A stretch of DNA of 64,000 nucleotides from Paraburkholderia susongensis (lineage in GTDB: Bacteria > Pseudomonadota > Gammaproteobacteria > Burkholderiales > Burkholderiaceae), in the NCBI RefSeq assembly GCF_900177725.1, contig NZ_FXAT01000022.1:1-64000 (forward strand), given 5' to 3'. Positions 25,395 through 34,532 of this stretch are shown here, piece after piece; positions within the stretch are counted from its first letter, which is position 1; each line of letters opens with the position of its first letter. The notes under the pieces were generated by a model that saw nothing but the letters and a program-made list of their open reading frames with translations, was not told where the DNA came from and did no database searches. Both the position numbers and the translations under genes were made by a program.

Positions 25395-26696
25395 ATGAAT
25401 ATGTTTAACAACTACTTCGGCATCACACAATCCGGCTCAACCTTGCGCACAGAGGTTCTGGCCGGTTTCACCACCTTCCTGACGATGGCCTACATCATCT
25501 TCGTCAACCCGGCGATTCTCGGCGACGCCGGCATGCCGAAGGACGCGGTCTTCGTCGCGACCTGCATCGTGGCCGCGCTCGCCTCGCTGATCATGGGTCT
25601 GTACGCGAACTACCCGATCGCGCTCGCGCCCGGCATGGGCCTGAACGCATACTTCGCGTACACGGTCGTGAAGGGCATGGGCTTCACGTGGCAGGCCGCG
25701 CTCGGCGCGGTGTTCATCTCCGGCTGCCTGTTCCTGATCGTCACGCTGTTTCGCGTGCGCGAAGTGATCGTCAAAGGCATTCCACACTCGATACGCATTG
25801 CGATCACCGGCGGTATCGGCCTCTTTCTCGCGATCATTTCGCTGAAATCGGCCGGCATCGTGGTCGGCAATCCGGCCACGCTCGTCACGCTCGGCAACCT
25901 GTACGACCCGCACGTCGTGCTCGCCACCATCGGCTTTTTCGGCATCGTCACGCTCGACTATCTGCGCGTGCGCGGCGCGATCCTGATCGGCATCGTCGGC
26001 GTGACCATCCTGAGCTTTTTCTTCGGCGGCAACGAATTTCACGGCATCGTCTCCGCGCCGCCGTCGATCGCGCCGACGCTGTTCCAGCTCGACATCCGCA
26101 GCGCGCTCTCCACCGGCATTCTGAATGTGGTGCTGGTGTTCTTCCTCGTCGAACTGTTCGACGCGACCGGCACGCTGATGGGCGTCGCGAACCGCGCGGG
26201 GCTGCTCGTCGAAGGCAAGATGCACCGGCTGAACCGCGCGCTGCTCGCCGATAGCACCGCGATTCTGGCCGGCTCGATGCTCGGCACGTCGTCGACCACC
26301 GCGTACATCGAAAGCGCCTCGGGCGTGCAGGCGGGCGGGCGTACCGGCGTGACCGCCATCACCGTAGCCGTGCTGTTCGTCGCGGCGCTCTTTTTCGCGC
26401 CGCTGGCCGAAGTGGTGCCGCCCTACGCGACCGCGCCCGCGCTGCTGTACGTGTCGTGCCTGATGCTGCGCGAAATGCTCGATCTGCCGTGGGACGACGC
26501 AACCGAGGTCGTGCCGGCCGCGCTCACCGCGCTCCTGATGCCGTTCACCTACTCGATCGCCAACGGCGTCGCGTTCGGCTTCATTTCGTACGCGGGCCTC
26601 AAGCTGCTGACGGGCCAGGCGCGCCAGGTAAAGCTCGTCGTGTGGATCATCGCGGCGATTTTCCTGTTCCGTTATTTCTACCTCGGCAGCGAGTGA
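25395..26696 (+). CDS. NCS2-family purine permease (AzgA-like)
   Basis: A 433-aa inner-membrane proton symporter for hypoxanthine, adenine or guanine. It has 12-14 hydrophobic segments. Family motifs are EVLAGFTTFLTMAYIIFVNPAIL, ANYPIALAPGMGLNAYFAY, GGIGLFLAIISLKSAGIVV, FDATGTLMGVANRAGL and GSMLGTSSTTAYIESASGVQAGGRTG. ATG 25395 is preceded by GGGGGAATG. The AzgA-type signature (LAPGMGLNAYFAY) favours purine nucleobases over xanthine/urate. The long leader contains the structured element described separately. Confidence 0.93.
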   Translation: MNMFNNYFGITQSGSTLRTEVLAGFTTFLTMAYIIFVNPAILGDAGMPKDAVFVATCIVAALASLIMGLYANYPIALAPGMGLNAYFAYTVVKGMGFTWQAALGAVFISGCLFLIVTLFRVREVIVKGIPHSIRIAITGGIGLFLAIISLKSAGIVVGNPATLVTLGNLYDPHVVLATIGFFGIVTLDYLRVRGAILIGIVGVTILSFFFGGNEFHGIVSAPPSIAPTLFQLDIRSALSTGILNVVLVFFLVELFDATGTLMGVANRAGLLVEGKMHRLNRALLADSTAILAGSMLGTSSTTAYIESASGVQAGGRTGVTAITVAVLFVAALFFAPLAEVVPPYATAPALLYVSCLMLREMLDLPWDDATEVVPAALTALLMPFTYSIANGVAFGFISYAGLKLLTGQARQVKLVVWIIAAIFLFRYFYLGSE

Positions 26697-26837
26697 CGGC
26701 GATTAACGGCGGATAACCAGGAGTAGCCGCGCGCGGGCAAGGATCAACAATGGTTCGTCGACAGAGCCCGTTTCGCTCGGGCACCGTTTATCATCCGATG
26801 ATTCCAGAAACGATCGGCCTGATCACAGGAGCCCCGC

Positions 26838-27371
26838 ATGTCTTCCTATAGCCGCACGGCGGACCGCTACACGAAGCCCGCCATTTTTTTCCACTGGATC
26901 ATTTTTCTGCTGGTCGCGCTCGCCTATCTGGCGATCGAGATACGCGGCCCGCGCGGCTCCGACAGCCGCGTGCTCTGGACCGGCGTGCATTTATGGGCGG
27001 GCACGCTCGTGCTCACGCTGTCGGTTTTGCGGCTGCTTTGGAGACTCTGGGCCGGCGCGCCGGAGGAAATCGAAAACAACCGGCCGCTCGCGTTTCTCGC
27101 GCGCGGCGCGCACCTCGCGCTCTACGTGTTCATCTTTGTGCAACCGCTGCTCGGCATGCTGATGGTCAACGCTGGCGGGCGGCCGGTCACGCTCGCGTGG
27201 ACGAACATCAGCTTCACGCTGGTCGGCGCGGATTCGATCGCGCGGCCGCTGCTCAAGGACGCGCACGAACTGCTCGGCAACGTGTTCTACGGAGTAATCG
27301 GGCTGCACGCGCTGGCGGCAATCGTGCATCACGTGATTTTCAAGGACCGCGCGCTGCGGCGGATAATCTGA
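26838..27371 (+). CDS. Cytochrome b561
   Basis: A 177-aa membrane cytochrome with four helices. Haem-ligand histidines can be placed in FHWIIFLLVALAYLAIE (helix 1), GVHLWAGTLVLTLSVLRLLWRL (helix 2) and LHALAAIVHHVIFKD (helix 4). Such proteins pass electrons from the quinone pool, for instance to scavenge superoxide. ATG 26838 follows CAGGAGCCCCGC. It is monocistronic and convergent with the DUF1488 gene. Confidence 0.93.
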   Translation: MSSYSRTADRYTKPAIFFHWIIFLLVALAYLAIEIRGPRGSDSRVLWTGVHLWAGTLVLTLSVLRLLWRLWAGAPEEIENNRPLAFLARGAHLALYVFIFVQPLLGMLMVNAGGRPVTLAWTNISFTLVGADSIARPLLKDAHELLGNVFYGVIGLHALAAIVHHVIFKDRALRRII

Positions 27372-27432
27372 GCGCGCAGCGAGAAAGCGCCTGCCGCGCG
27401 TGCCGGCACCGCCCACACCCTCGCCCAGTCAC

Positions 27433-27723
27433 TCAGTTACGCCAGTTCGCCTCGTAAAAGCGCACATAGCCGCTTCTGAGCACGAGGCATTGCGCCCGCG
27501 TCTCCGACAGCAGGCGGCGCGTGGCGGCCTCGATGCGGGAGCGGTGCGTGTCGAATGCGACGATCATGTCTTCCAGACGCGGCGACGCGGCGCCGAAGTG
27601 ATCCTCGAGCGCTTCCGCGGTAATCATGCATTCCACCCTCTGCCCATCGATCATCGCGGGAAACGCCAGGGTAAGTTCGCGACCTGAATATTCAGGGGTT
27701 TCATTCGGGAAAAGGATCTGCAT
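27433..27723 (-). CDS. DUF1488-family protein
   Basis: A 96-aa protein with the DUF1488 pattern: MQILFPNETPEYSGRELTLAF, AMIDGQRVECMITAEALEDHFG, and a C-terminal helix HRSRIEAATRRLLSE ending in GYVRFYEANW. Function is unknown in the family. ATG 27723 has AGGTGA upstream; the longer frame to 27819 lacks support. Confidence 0.8.
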   Translation of the reverse strand: MQILFPNETPEYSGRELTLAFPAMIDGQRVECMITAEALEDHFGAASPRLEDMIVAFDTHRSRIEAATRRLLSETRAQCLVLRSGYVRFYEANWRN

Positions 27724-28114
27724 GGGAGTCACCTGGAAGATTGCCGCGCATGGTGCGACCAGGGTAATGCGCGCACGGGTTGCATCCTGTCGCGTCCGCC
27801 GCTCCCCCTCCTTGTCCAATGCAGTCGACGCGGGCCGTCACCCCGCTGCTGCGGCGCGGGTTCGCGACGCGCGGAGGTGAATTGATTTACTTTAGACGAG
27901 TTCGCGCAAGGCGCAAGTTTTACCCGGGTTTTCCTTGAGGGGCGGGCCGTGAGCGCGCGCCCTGGCGGGTGCCTTGGTGATACGTCGACGGGTACATTGG
28001 TACGCACGCCGGCGCATGTTGCGGCGCGGCATAAAACCGCGCGCGATCCCGTGTAAAGTGTCGCGCACTCAACGTCGCGCAACCCGGTGTTGCGCCCAGC
28101 CAAGCACTGACAAG
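27724..28114. other. 390-bp intergenic region
   Basis: It lies between the divergent DUF1488 and ferredoxin genes and should carry both promoters. I see no gene and no clear operator. Confidence 0.5.
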
Positions 28115-28423
28115 ATGTCCGATTCCACCCGCCCGCCTCTGGTTCGCGTCGAGCCGCTCGGCCAGAGCTTCGAGGCACCCGATTCGCTGACGATTCTCGA
28201 AGCCGCCGGTTTCGCGAATCTGCGTTTGCCGCGCTCGTGCCGCAACGGCACGTGCCGCACGTGTCTGTGCAGGATGACGGCCGGCCGCGTGCGCTACACG
28301 ATCGAGTGGCCGGGCCTCAGCCGCGAGGAAAAGGCGGAGGGTTATATCCTGCCGTGTGTGGCGATCGCCGAGACCGACGTGGTGATCGAGGTGCCGGACG
28401 CGATCGAACTGGCGGCGCGGTGA
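28115..28423 (+). CDS. 2Fe-2S plant-type ferredoxin
   Basis: A 102-aa electron carrier. Cluster ligands are the four cysteines of SCRNGTCRTCLC (CxxxxCxxC) and the later ILPCVA, the plant-type arrangement. The upstream strand LGQSFEAPDSLTILEAAGFANLRLP is also typical. No partner oxidoreductase lies next to it, so its redox partner is unknown. ATG 28115 follows a weak CAAG. Confidence 0.9.
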   Translation: MSDSTRPPLVRVEPLGQSFEAPDSLTILEAAGFANLRLPRSCRNGTCRTCLCRMTAGRVRYTIEWPGLSREEKAEGYILPCVAIAETDVVIEVPDAIELAAR

Positions 28424-28542
28424 GTGGTGGAGAGGCTGAAGGGCGCGGCGCACGGCGCTGCGCCCATGTCATCGAGCAACGCTCGATGCGGGTTTTGACG
28501 CGCGTATAGGCCCGATAGGGCTGGTTCACGCTAATGACGGCT

Positions 28543-28737
28543 CTAATTCCCGTTGCCAAAAGCGCGGGAGATTTTCTTGTCCGTGTTGTACTGGCTCAGC
28601 GCATACACCGACCAGATCGCGGCCGGCACCCAGCCGATCAGCGTCACCTGCAGAATCAGGCAGATGATGCCCGCAAACGGACGGCCAATCGTGAAGAACT
28701 GCAACCACGGCAAGAGGATGGCAAGCAATAATCGCAT
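28543..28737 (-). CDS. YqaE/Pmp3-family small membrane protein
   Basis: A 64-aa protein of two hydrophobic segments (LLAILLPWLQFFTIG and FAGIICLILQVTLIGWVPAAIWSVYAL) followed by a polar tail, matching the PMP3/YqaE stress-related family. ATG 28737 follows ACAGGAAAACCGA. It is thought to influence membrane potential in other organisms; no local evidence bears on its role here. Confidence 0.9.
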   Translation of the reverse strand: MRLLLAILLPWLQFFTIGRPFAGIICLILQVTLIGWVPAAIWSVYALSQYNTDKKISRAFGNGN

Positions 28738-28833
28738 TCGGTTTTCCTGTTCCTATCGTTCCGGCAGCCTGCGTCGATCCGCGTGGGCCGCATCGGCCTG
28801 TGCCTTGGCCCGCGCATCTGCCTGCGCATCTGC

Positions 28834-29025
28834 CTAATTAATCGGTGCAAAGCGCGGCACCTTGACGCCTTCCTGCTCGACCAGCTCGAAAAACACCGTA
28901 GCGGGCCGTGTCCAGATCGTACCATTGGCCGCCTTGTAGACGATCATCGTGACAGTCGGATCGGATTCGAGCGTGGCCTCGCAGACCAGTTCGTAAATGC
29001 CGCCTTTGTAGTGCCGATAACGCAT
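28834..29025 (-). CDS. DUF1653-family protein
   Basis: A 63-aa protein with the near-invariant DUF1653 start MRYRHYKGGIYELVCEATLES and following VTMIVYKAANGTIWTRP. The family is small, beta-rich and uncharacterised. It lies in line with the downstream YqaE gene and may be cotranscribed. Confidence 0.88.
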   Translation of the reverse strand: MRYRHYKGGIYELVCEATLESDPTVTMIVYKAANGTIWTRPATVFFELVEQEGVKVPRFAPIN

Positions 29026-29070
29026 GGTGTGGGTCCTCGTCGAATCAATAAAAGCGCTGTGCGGCCGCCA

Positions 29071-29715
29071 TCAGCCGCCCTCTTTCATCTGCTTCAGGAT
29101 CTTGTAGACGGTCGCGCGGCCCATCGTCAGCACGGCGGCCACGTAGTTCGCCGAACTGCGGCCGCGAAACGCGCCCTGCGCATGCAGCGCTTCGACGATT
29201 TCCCGCTTGTGTTCGCGCGTGAGCGCATTGATGCCGATCTGCCGCTCGCGCAGCCACGTGTGCAGATACGTGTTGATGCGGTCCTGCCAGTCGTCGCGGA
29301 ACAGATCGTCGGCAGGCGCGGCGGTCATGGAGCCGCCCTTGATGAACAGATCGAGTGTGGAGCGCACGTCCTCGAACACCGCGATATTGAAGTTCACGCA
29401 CAGCATGCCGGCCGGCTTGCCGTCGTCGTCGAACAGGATGTTGCTCACGCAGCGCATGCGCCGGCCGTCCCAGTTCAGTTTCTCGTACGGGCCGATGGTC
29501 TGGCCGCGCGCCGCGTAATGCGCGTCGTCGAGCACCGACGGCGCACCGACCTCGAGCCTCGACAGATTGTTCACGAGATAGGCGATGGTCTGATCGCGCA
29601 GGTCGTGAATCACCACTTCGGCGCACGGATAGAGAAGCGCCGCGATGCCGTCGGCGATCGGCGCGTAGCGCTTGAGCAGCAGGTCTTTGACAGGAGACAC
29701 GTTCGGATTGCGCAT
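29071..29715 (-). CDS. YheO/DauR-type PAS and helix-turn-helix regulator
   Basis: A 214-aa transcription factor. An N-terminal PAS-like sensor (residues 8-115: LLLKRYAPIADGIAALLYPCAEVVIHDL, LNWDGRRMRCVSNILFDDDGKPAGMLCVNFNI) is joined to a C-terminal HTH_22 domain (EHKREIVEALHAQGAFRGRSSANYVAAVLTMGRATVYKILKQMKE). ATG 29715 is chosen because the N-terminus matches the family; the longer frame to 30084 has no domain. DauR regulates D-arginine use in Pseudomonas, but the ligand here is unknown. A short ORF lies divergently. Confidence 0.9.
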   Translation of the reverse strand: MRNPNVSPVKDLLLKRYAPIADGIAALLYPCAEVVIHDLRDQTIAYLVNNLSRLEVGAPSVLDDAHYAARGQTIGPYEKLNWDGRRMRCVSNILFDDDGKPAGMLCVNFNIAVFEDVRSTLDLFIKGGSMTAAPADDLFRDDWQDRINTYLHTWLRERQIGINALTREHKREIVEALHAQGAFRGRSSANYVAAVLTMGRATVYKILKQMKEGG

Positions 29716-29983
29716 GGGAAAAACGCGAGGTTCGAAGGAGGCGGTGCTTACGCGCGTGGCGCGGCGTTGCGAATGACGAAGCGATGCGGCTGGATGCGCC
29801 GTACACGCGCAGGCTCGGTGCAGCAACGCGCCATTGTAGCGGCATGGGCTGCGTGTCGCGACGGGTGGACGCCGAGGCGGCGCCTTCTCGGCTTCGCCGC
29901 CATGCGGCGTCGCGATTTTTGTCCGCGGCACGAGCACATTTTTTTCGTGCGATAAACACGCATCCAACCGATGGAGCCAACCG

Positions 29984-30202
29984 ATGGCCACGCTCGAAGC
30001 GTTTCGCGCCGTGCTCGATGACGAGCGCACGCCTGAAATCATTCGCAACCACATCATCGATTCGCTGCAATACGCGCTGCGCAATTACGGAGCGGTCTTT
30101 ACCTCGAAGGAAGTCGAATGGCTGCGCGGCTGGGACGACGCGCGCATTCCTCTTGCGGCCGCGCGCGAGTTGCAGAAACGCGTCGCGGAAACCTCGCGCT
30201 AA
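29984..30202 (+). CDS. Small hypothetical protein (72 aa)
   Basis: A compact, mainly helical, soluble protein (MATLEAFRAVLDDERTPEIIRNHIIDSLQYALRNYG). ATG 29984 has GGAG eleven bases upstream, and codon use is normal. No family is recognised. Confidence 0.6.
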   Translation: MATLEAFRAVLDDERTPEIIRNHIIDSLQYALRNYGAVFTSKEVEWLRGWDDARIPLAAARELQKRVAETSR

Positions 30203-30755
30203 AGCGCACGCGCGGGGCATGCCGCGCGCTATCGCGGTTATCGGCGGTTACCGGCGGTATCGGCGGCTATCGGCACTTACCCGCCTGCCCGCAAAGCCCC
30301 GCCAGCCGGGCGTTTCAGGCGCGCACGGAACTTTGTACTATCCAATCGGGCCTATTTCAGGCATCATATTGCAATAGTTGCATTTCGCACCCAGCAGCAC
30401 TGGCAGCACCAAGCAGTCTCAAACTGGCATCTCCGCACTACCCCCGACTGTTCGATCGCCGCTCGCCGGCGATCCCGTCACCCCGGCAATGCGCCGCAGG
30501 CATTCGCCGTCGCAAGTCGTACAACTGAGCGGTTCTGCTTCATGCGTCCGATGCGCGCGACTTCAGCGTGTTTTTCCGTCGCATCCGCGATTTCGCGCGG
30601 CCGCTCGAGCCGTTGTCAGTGAGCCTGCGGGTCAGCCTGACCTGTGCCACCCCTTTTCATCGCGGCGCGCCCTTCGGTGCTGCGCCGCCCGGTCCGCGTC
30701 CGCGCACTTCCCCCGCGCGCGGCATGCGGACCACGCAATACAGGACATACGTTTC
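30203..30755. other. 550-bp region without a supported gene; short tandem repeat
   Basis: Bases 30230-30275 contain a degenerate array of about 11-bp units related to TATCGGCGGT. No ORF with a Shine-Dalgarno is convincing. The promoter of the gene at 30756 should be here. Confidence 0.45.
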
Positions 30756-31037
30756 ATGAATCCAGCAGTCAAGACCTACAAAGGTTACGAAATTCATCCG
30801 CTCGTTTATCCGCGCCGCCCGGCGGGCGCGCAGACGAGCCGGGACCCCGGCGCAGGGTACGACGCGTCGGTGCGCATCTGCCGCGTCGGCGCGAATGCAG
30901 CGGCCGAAGGCCGGGTGTTCCGCCTGCAGTATCTGTTTCCGTTCGACGGCATGGGCAAGGCGCGCATCGCATGCATGGCGCACGCCGAACGGTTAATCGA
31001 CGGTCAGGTGAGCGGCCAGTCGGTCGCCGATCTTTGA
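30756..31037 (+). CDS. Small YKGYE-type hypothetical protein
   Basis: A 93-aa protein beginning MNPAVKTYKGYEIHPLVYPRR and ending with a helix ARIACMAHAERLIDGQVSGQSV. The start motif KGYEI and the overall plan recall the protein encoded at 56163-56378 (IRYKGYEVEAATQ). They appear to be distant members of one small family. ATG 30756 is supported by CAGGACATACG. Function is unknown. Confidence 0.65.
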   Translation: MNPAVKTYKGYEIHPLVYPRRPAGAQTSRDPGAGYDASVRICRVGANAAAEGRVFRLQYLFPFDGMGKARIACMAHAERLIDGQVSGQSVADL

Positions 31038-31215
31038 GCCGCCGCCGCGGCTACGAAACCGGTGCACCATTAGCGCCATAGCAGGCGAAAGCCGATGCCG
31101 CGCGGCGCATTCAGGCGGCGCATTGAGGCACCGCCCCGCCCACCGTATCCGAAGTCCTGCCGCCCGGTTTGCCGGCGGCCGGCACCCTATATATCCCATC
31201 GACCAGGAGTTATGC

Positions 31216-31488
31216 ATGGCGAAAGAAGAACTGCTTGAACTTGACGGTATCGTCGACGAAGTGCTTCCGGATAGCCGCTACCGCGTGACGCTCGACAACG
31301 GCGTCGTGGTCGGCGCTTACGCATCCGGACGCATGCGCAAGAACCACATCCGTATTCTCGCGGGCGATCGCGTGACGCTCGAAATGTCGGTCTACGACCT
31401 GACCAAAGGCCGGATCAATTTCCGCCATAAAGATGAACGCCCGAGCGGCGGCCCCCGTCCGGCATCGCATGCCGCGCGGCGTCGATAA
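31216..31488 (+). CDS. infA: Translation initiation factor IF-1, non-operonic copy
   Basis: A 90-aa S1-type OB-fold protein: KEELLELDGIVDEVLPDSRYRVTLDNG, VVGAYASGRMRKNHIRILAGDRVTLEMSVYDLTKGRINFRHKDE. IF-1 binds the 30S A site. The C-terminus carries an extra basic tail (PSGGPRPASHAARRR) compared with the usual 72 residues. It is not in a ribosomal protein operon, so it is probably a second infA, common in Burkholderiales. ATG 31216 follows CAGGAG. Confidence 0.92.
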   Translation: MAKEELLELDGIVDEVLPDSRYRVTLDNGVVVGAYASGRMRKNHIRILAGDRVTLEMSVYDLTKGRINFRHKDERPSGGPRPASHAARRR

Positions 31489-31738
31489 GCGGCGATAAGT
31501 AACGGTAACGGCGGCGCACTGCGCACCGGCGAAGCCCGGCGTGCGGTGTGAGGTGGCTCGCTCGAACTGCGCACGAAGGCGCGAGGCCGCATCAGGCTCG
31601 TACCTTCTTCACCACTTCACTTCCCGTTCGTTGCCCTGTCCGATTGTTCGGAATACTCATCAATGCATGCGCGAACGTTTTACGCCACGATCTTCCCGAC
31701 CTTCGCGATGGACGCCGCGCGCATCACGCCGCCGCCGT

Positions 31739-32482
31739 CTAAACCCCGAACACCGCGCCAAGATCCTCCCCCGCCGCGCTCCTGCGCACCTGCTCGACCA
31801 CCCGCTCTTCCAGTTCCGACAGATGCTCGCGCATCGCCGTCAACGCGGCCTGCAGATCGCCGGCATCGAGCGCGTCGATGATGCGCGCGTGCTCTTCCGC
31901 GGAACAGTTCGAACCCTTCGACGGATCGAATAGCGCCTTGTACAGCTCGGTCTTCGCGACCAGTTGCCCCACGAGGCCAAGCAGTTCGGTGCCGCCCGCG
32001 AGTTCCGTCAGCAGCACGTGGAACTGGCCGGCGAGACGCACGGATTCATCGATCACACCCGCGCGCTGAGCCTTCTCTTCGCTGCGCACGTGCGCGCGCA
32101 GACGGCGTTTGTGCGCGGCGCTCAACGCGCCGCACAGCGCCGCGACGATGCCCGCCTCGACGATCTGCCGCGCGCGGTACACCTGGCGAATGTCCTCCTC
32201 CGACGGCGACGGCACGAACGCGCCGCGATTCGCCTCGAGCACCAGCTTACCCTCGAAGCCTAGCCGCGCGAGCACCTTGCGCAGCGCGCCGCGCGTGCAG
32301 CCGAACGCGGCCGCGAGATCGCGCTCGACCAGTTGCGCGCCCGGCCGCAAGCGCCCTTGCAGCAGGGCTGCGGTGATCGACGCGTAGATGCGCTCTTCGA
32401 CGCTGGGCGAAGCGTCATCGCTCGAGCCGGGAGCGGGCGCGTCGGGTTCGGTTGACGAAGAACGGCGGGTACGTGGAGCCAT
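31739..32482 (-). CDS. GntR-family (FCD) transcriptional regulator
   Basis: A 247-aa regulator. The N-terminal winged helix (EERIYASITAALLQGRLRPGAQLVERDLAAAFGCTRGALRKVLARLGFEGKL) is followed by an all-helical FCD ligand domain (residues 105-235: RQVYRARQIVEAGIVAAL, HVLLTELAGGTELLGLVGQL, EEHARIIDALDAGD). ATG 32482 is the best start; upstream frame residues are not family-like. It is divergent from an MFS transporter, with two TGGTTAACCA palindromes in between. It probably represses both genes and responds to the transported substrate (inference). Confidence 0.88.
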   Translation of the reverse strand: MAPRTRRSSSTEPDAPAPGSSDDASPSVEERIYASITAALLQGRLRPGAQLVERDLAAAFGCTRGALRKVLARLGFEGKLVLEANRGAFVPSPSEEDIRQVYRARQIVEAGIVAALCGALSAAHKRRLRAHVRSEEKAQRAGVIDESVRLAGQFHVLLTELAGGTELLGLVGQLVAKTELYKALFDPSKGSNCSAEEHARIIDALDAGDLQAALTAMREHLSELEERVVEQVRRSAAGEDLGAVFGV

Positions 32483-32694
32483 GAATTCAGTGACGGGAAA
32501 GCGCATGGAAACGGAGCAAAAGCCGTACAAAGCCGGCAGACAGCCGCGCATGAGCGGCACGGTATTGCACGCGGGCGACACATGAGCAGCACATGGGCGG
32601 CACAGCGTTGCCCGGCATTCTAGCGGTGGCCTGCGGGCTGCGCCAATCCGATTATGACTTGGATCACGTCCCTGGCTTATACCGGGCATTCGGA

Positions 32695-32731
32695 TAAATG
32701 GTTAACCATTTAATGTTATCATGGTTAACCA
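32695..32731. promoter_or_regulatory. Two palindromic GntR-type operators
   Basis: An 18-bp perfect palindrome spans 32695-32712 (TAAATGGTTAACCATTTA). A second copy of its core TGGTTAACCA lies at 32722-32731, 23 bp on. TGGT-N2-ACCA fits FCD-subfamily GntR operators. The sites lie between the divergent GntR regulator and MFS transporter. Confidence 0.75.
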
Positions 32732-32895
32732 AATCGCTGATTGCGGCAGTTTTCCCCGATTCCTGGCGCCGATCGCCCCATCCGGCGCCAAGGGGCGCAC
32801 GAATCACCGTCTGCCCCGCCCCGCCGTCGCGTTTCGCCCATTTCCGCGCCGCCGCCTTTGCCAGGCAACGTCGCGCCTTCACCTTCAGGTCTATC

Positions 32896-34140
32896 GTGAA
32901 TCTGCCCTCCAGCGCCACCCCGTCCCGCGTCTCCACGAACGACACCGCCCGTGCCGGGCTGACGTGGCACGACGTCGTGTGGCTCGGCGCGATCGTCGTG
33001 ATCGGCATCAACCTGCGCCCGTTGCTGACCTCGATCAGCCCGCTGATGACGACGATTCGCGAGGCAACCGGCCTCAGCTTCTACGGCGCGTCGTTGCTGA
33101 CCAGCCTGCCTGTGGTCGCGATGGGTGTCGGCGCATTCGGCGCGGCCGCGTTGACGCGCAGCGTCGGCGAAACGCGCGGCGTCTCGCTCGGTCTGCTCGC
33201 AATCGCGTTCGCCTGCGCGGCGCGCGCCGTGGCGTCGAGCGGCGCGGCCTTGCTCGCGACGGCGCTGTTCGCAGGCGCGGGCGTCGCCGCGATCCAGGCG
33301 CTGCTGCCCGCCGTCATCAAGCAGCGCTTTGCCGCGCGCGTGCCGCTCGCAATGGGCGTGTTCTCCGCGTCGATCATGGGCGGCGGCGGCCTCGGCGCGA
33401 GTCTGAGCCCGTGGGTGAGTCGCGTAGCACAGTCGTGGCACGCGGGCCTCGCGGTCTGGGCACTGCCCGCGTGTATCGCGCTCGCATGCTGGTGGCTGCT
33501 CACGCGCGGGCAGCCCGGCCATCACGCCGCCGCCCATTCCGCTGCCGCGCCGGCGCCGGCCTTCTCGCCGTGGACCACGCGGCGCGCGTGGACGCTCGGC
33601 CTCTACTTCGGCATCGTCAACGGCGGCTATACGAGTCTCGTCGCGTGGCTGCCGGCGTTCTATCAGCAGCGCGGCGCGAGCGTCGAAGCCAGCGGCTCGC
33701 TGCTCGCGGCGATGACGGTGTTTCAGGCCGTGGCGGCATTGCTGCTGCCGCTCGCCGCGGCGTCGTTCCGCGATCGCCGGCCGTGGCTCGTGCTCGGGTT
33801 GTCCGCGCAACTGGCGGGTGTGCTCGGGCTGATCGTCTGGCCCGACGCCGCGCCGCTGCTGTGGGTCGGCATGGCCGGCGCGGGACTCGGCGGCGTGTTC
33901 TCGCTCTCGCTCGTGACCGCGATGGACCACTCGGCCGATCATCGCGTGGCCGGTCAACTGGTCGCGTTCACGCAGGGCGTCGGCTTCATCGTCGCGGCCG
34001 TCGCGCCGCTCGTGGCCGGCATCGTGCGCGGCTGGAGCGGCGGCTTCGTTGCCGCGTGGATCATGCTCGCGGGCTGCATCGCCGCGATGATCGCGGTGAC
34101 GCTGGTGTTTTCGCCGCGGAGTTATTCGCGGTGGCTTTGA
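32896..34140 (+). CDS. MFS transporter, CynX/NimT-like
   Basis: A 414-aa major-facilitator protein with 12 predicted helices. The CynX/NimT subfamily start is visible (VVWLGAIVVIGINLRPLLTSISPLMTTI), then SFYGASLLTSLPVVAMGVGAFG and a central loop after residue 205. The annotated frame can be opened to ATG 32698, but that codon lies inside the operator and the extra 66 residues are unlike a transporter. GTG 32896 (TTCAGG upstream) is therefore preferred. The substrate is unknown; relatives move cyanate or nitroimidazole-like compounds. Confidence 0.88.
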   Translation: MNLPSSATPSRVSTNDTARAGLTWHDVVWLGAIVVIGINLRPLLTSISPLMTTIREATGLSFYGASLLTSLPVVAMGVGAFGAAALTRSVGETRGVSLGLLAIAFACAARAVASSGAALLATALFAGAGVAAIQALLPAVIKQRFAARVPLAMGVFSASIMGGGGLGASLSPWVSRVAQSWHAGLAVWALPACIALACWWLLTRGQPGHHAAAHSAAAPAPAFSPWTTRRAWTLGLYFGIVNGGYTSLVAWLPAFYQQRGASVEASGSLLAAMTVFQAVAALLLPLAAASFRDRRPWLVLGLSAQLAGVLGLIVWPDAAPLLWVGMAGAGLGGVFSLSLVTAMDHSADHRVAGQLVAFTQGVGFIVAAVAPLVAGIVRGWSGGFVAAWIMLAGCIAAMIAVTLVFSPRSYSRWL

Positions 34141-34532
34141 TGGTTGCGGGTGCTTCGGGTGCTTCAGCGGCTTCAGCGATTTCGGCGGCTTAGGTGGCAA
34201 TGCACGCGATGCGCCGCTTCGGTGCATCGCGCGTGAACGGGCTTGCATGCCCCGCACCGGTGCAGCATCGCCGGGCGAGCCACATCACACAGCCTCACGC
34301 GATTGCGGACAAATCCTCATCCAGCTTCCGTCGCTACGGGCAACGCGCGTAACACGTCCAATACCTCCTCCAATACCCTCACAATAAGCACACCACACGC
34401 ACGCCACACACGCACCACGGCCGAAATATGCGCAGCACGGCCCGCGCCCTCACGCCCGCCGCCTATCTCGTCACGCAGCATCTGGCATACCCATTGCTTC
34501 AACCCTGGCCAGTTGCCCCTCCCCACTCCCCC
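34141..34532. other. 390-bp intergenic region with GCTTCAGCGG-like repeats
   Basis: Immediately after the MFS stop a short array of GGTGCTTC/AGCGGCTTC units runs to about 34195, followed by a hairpin. The rest should contain the nasT promoter. No gene is supported. Confidence 0.45.
34203..34235. terminator. Possible terminator after the MFS gene
   Basis: CACGCGATGC (34203-34212) pairs with GCATCGCGCGTG (34224-34235) with a 2-nt bulge. It is 60 bp after the stop and lacks a T-run. Confidence 0.3.
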
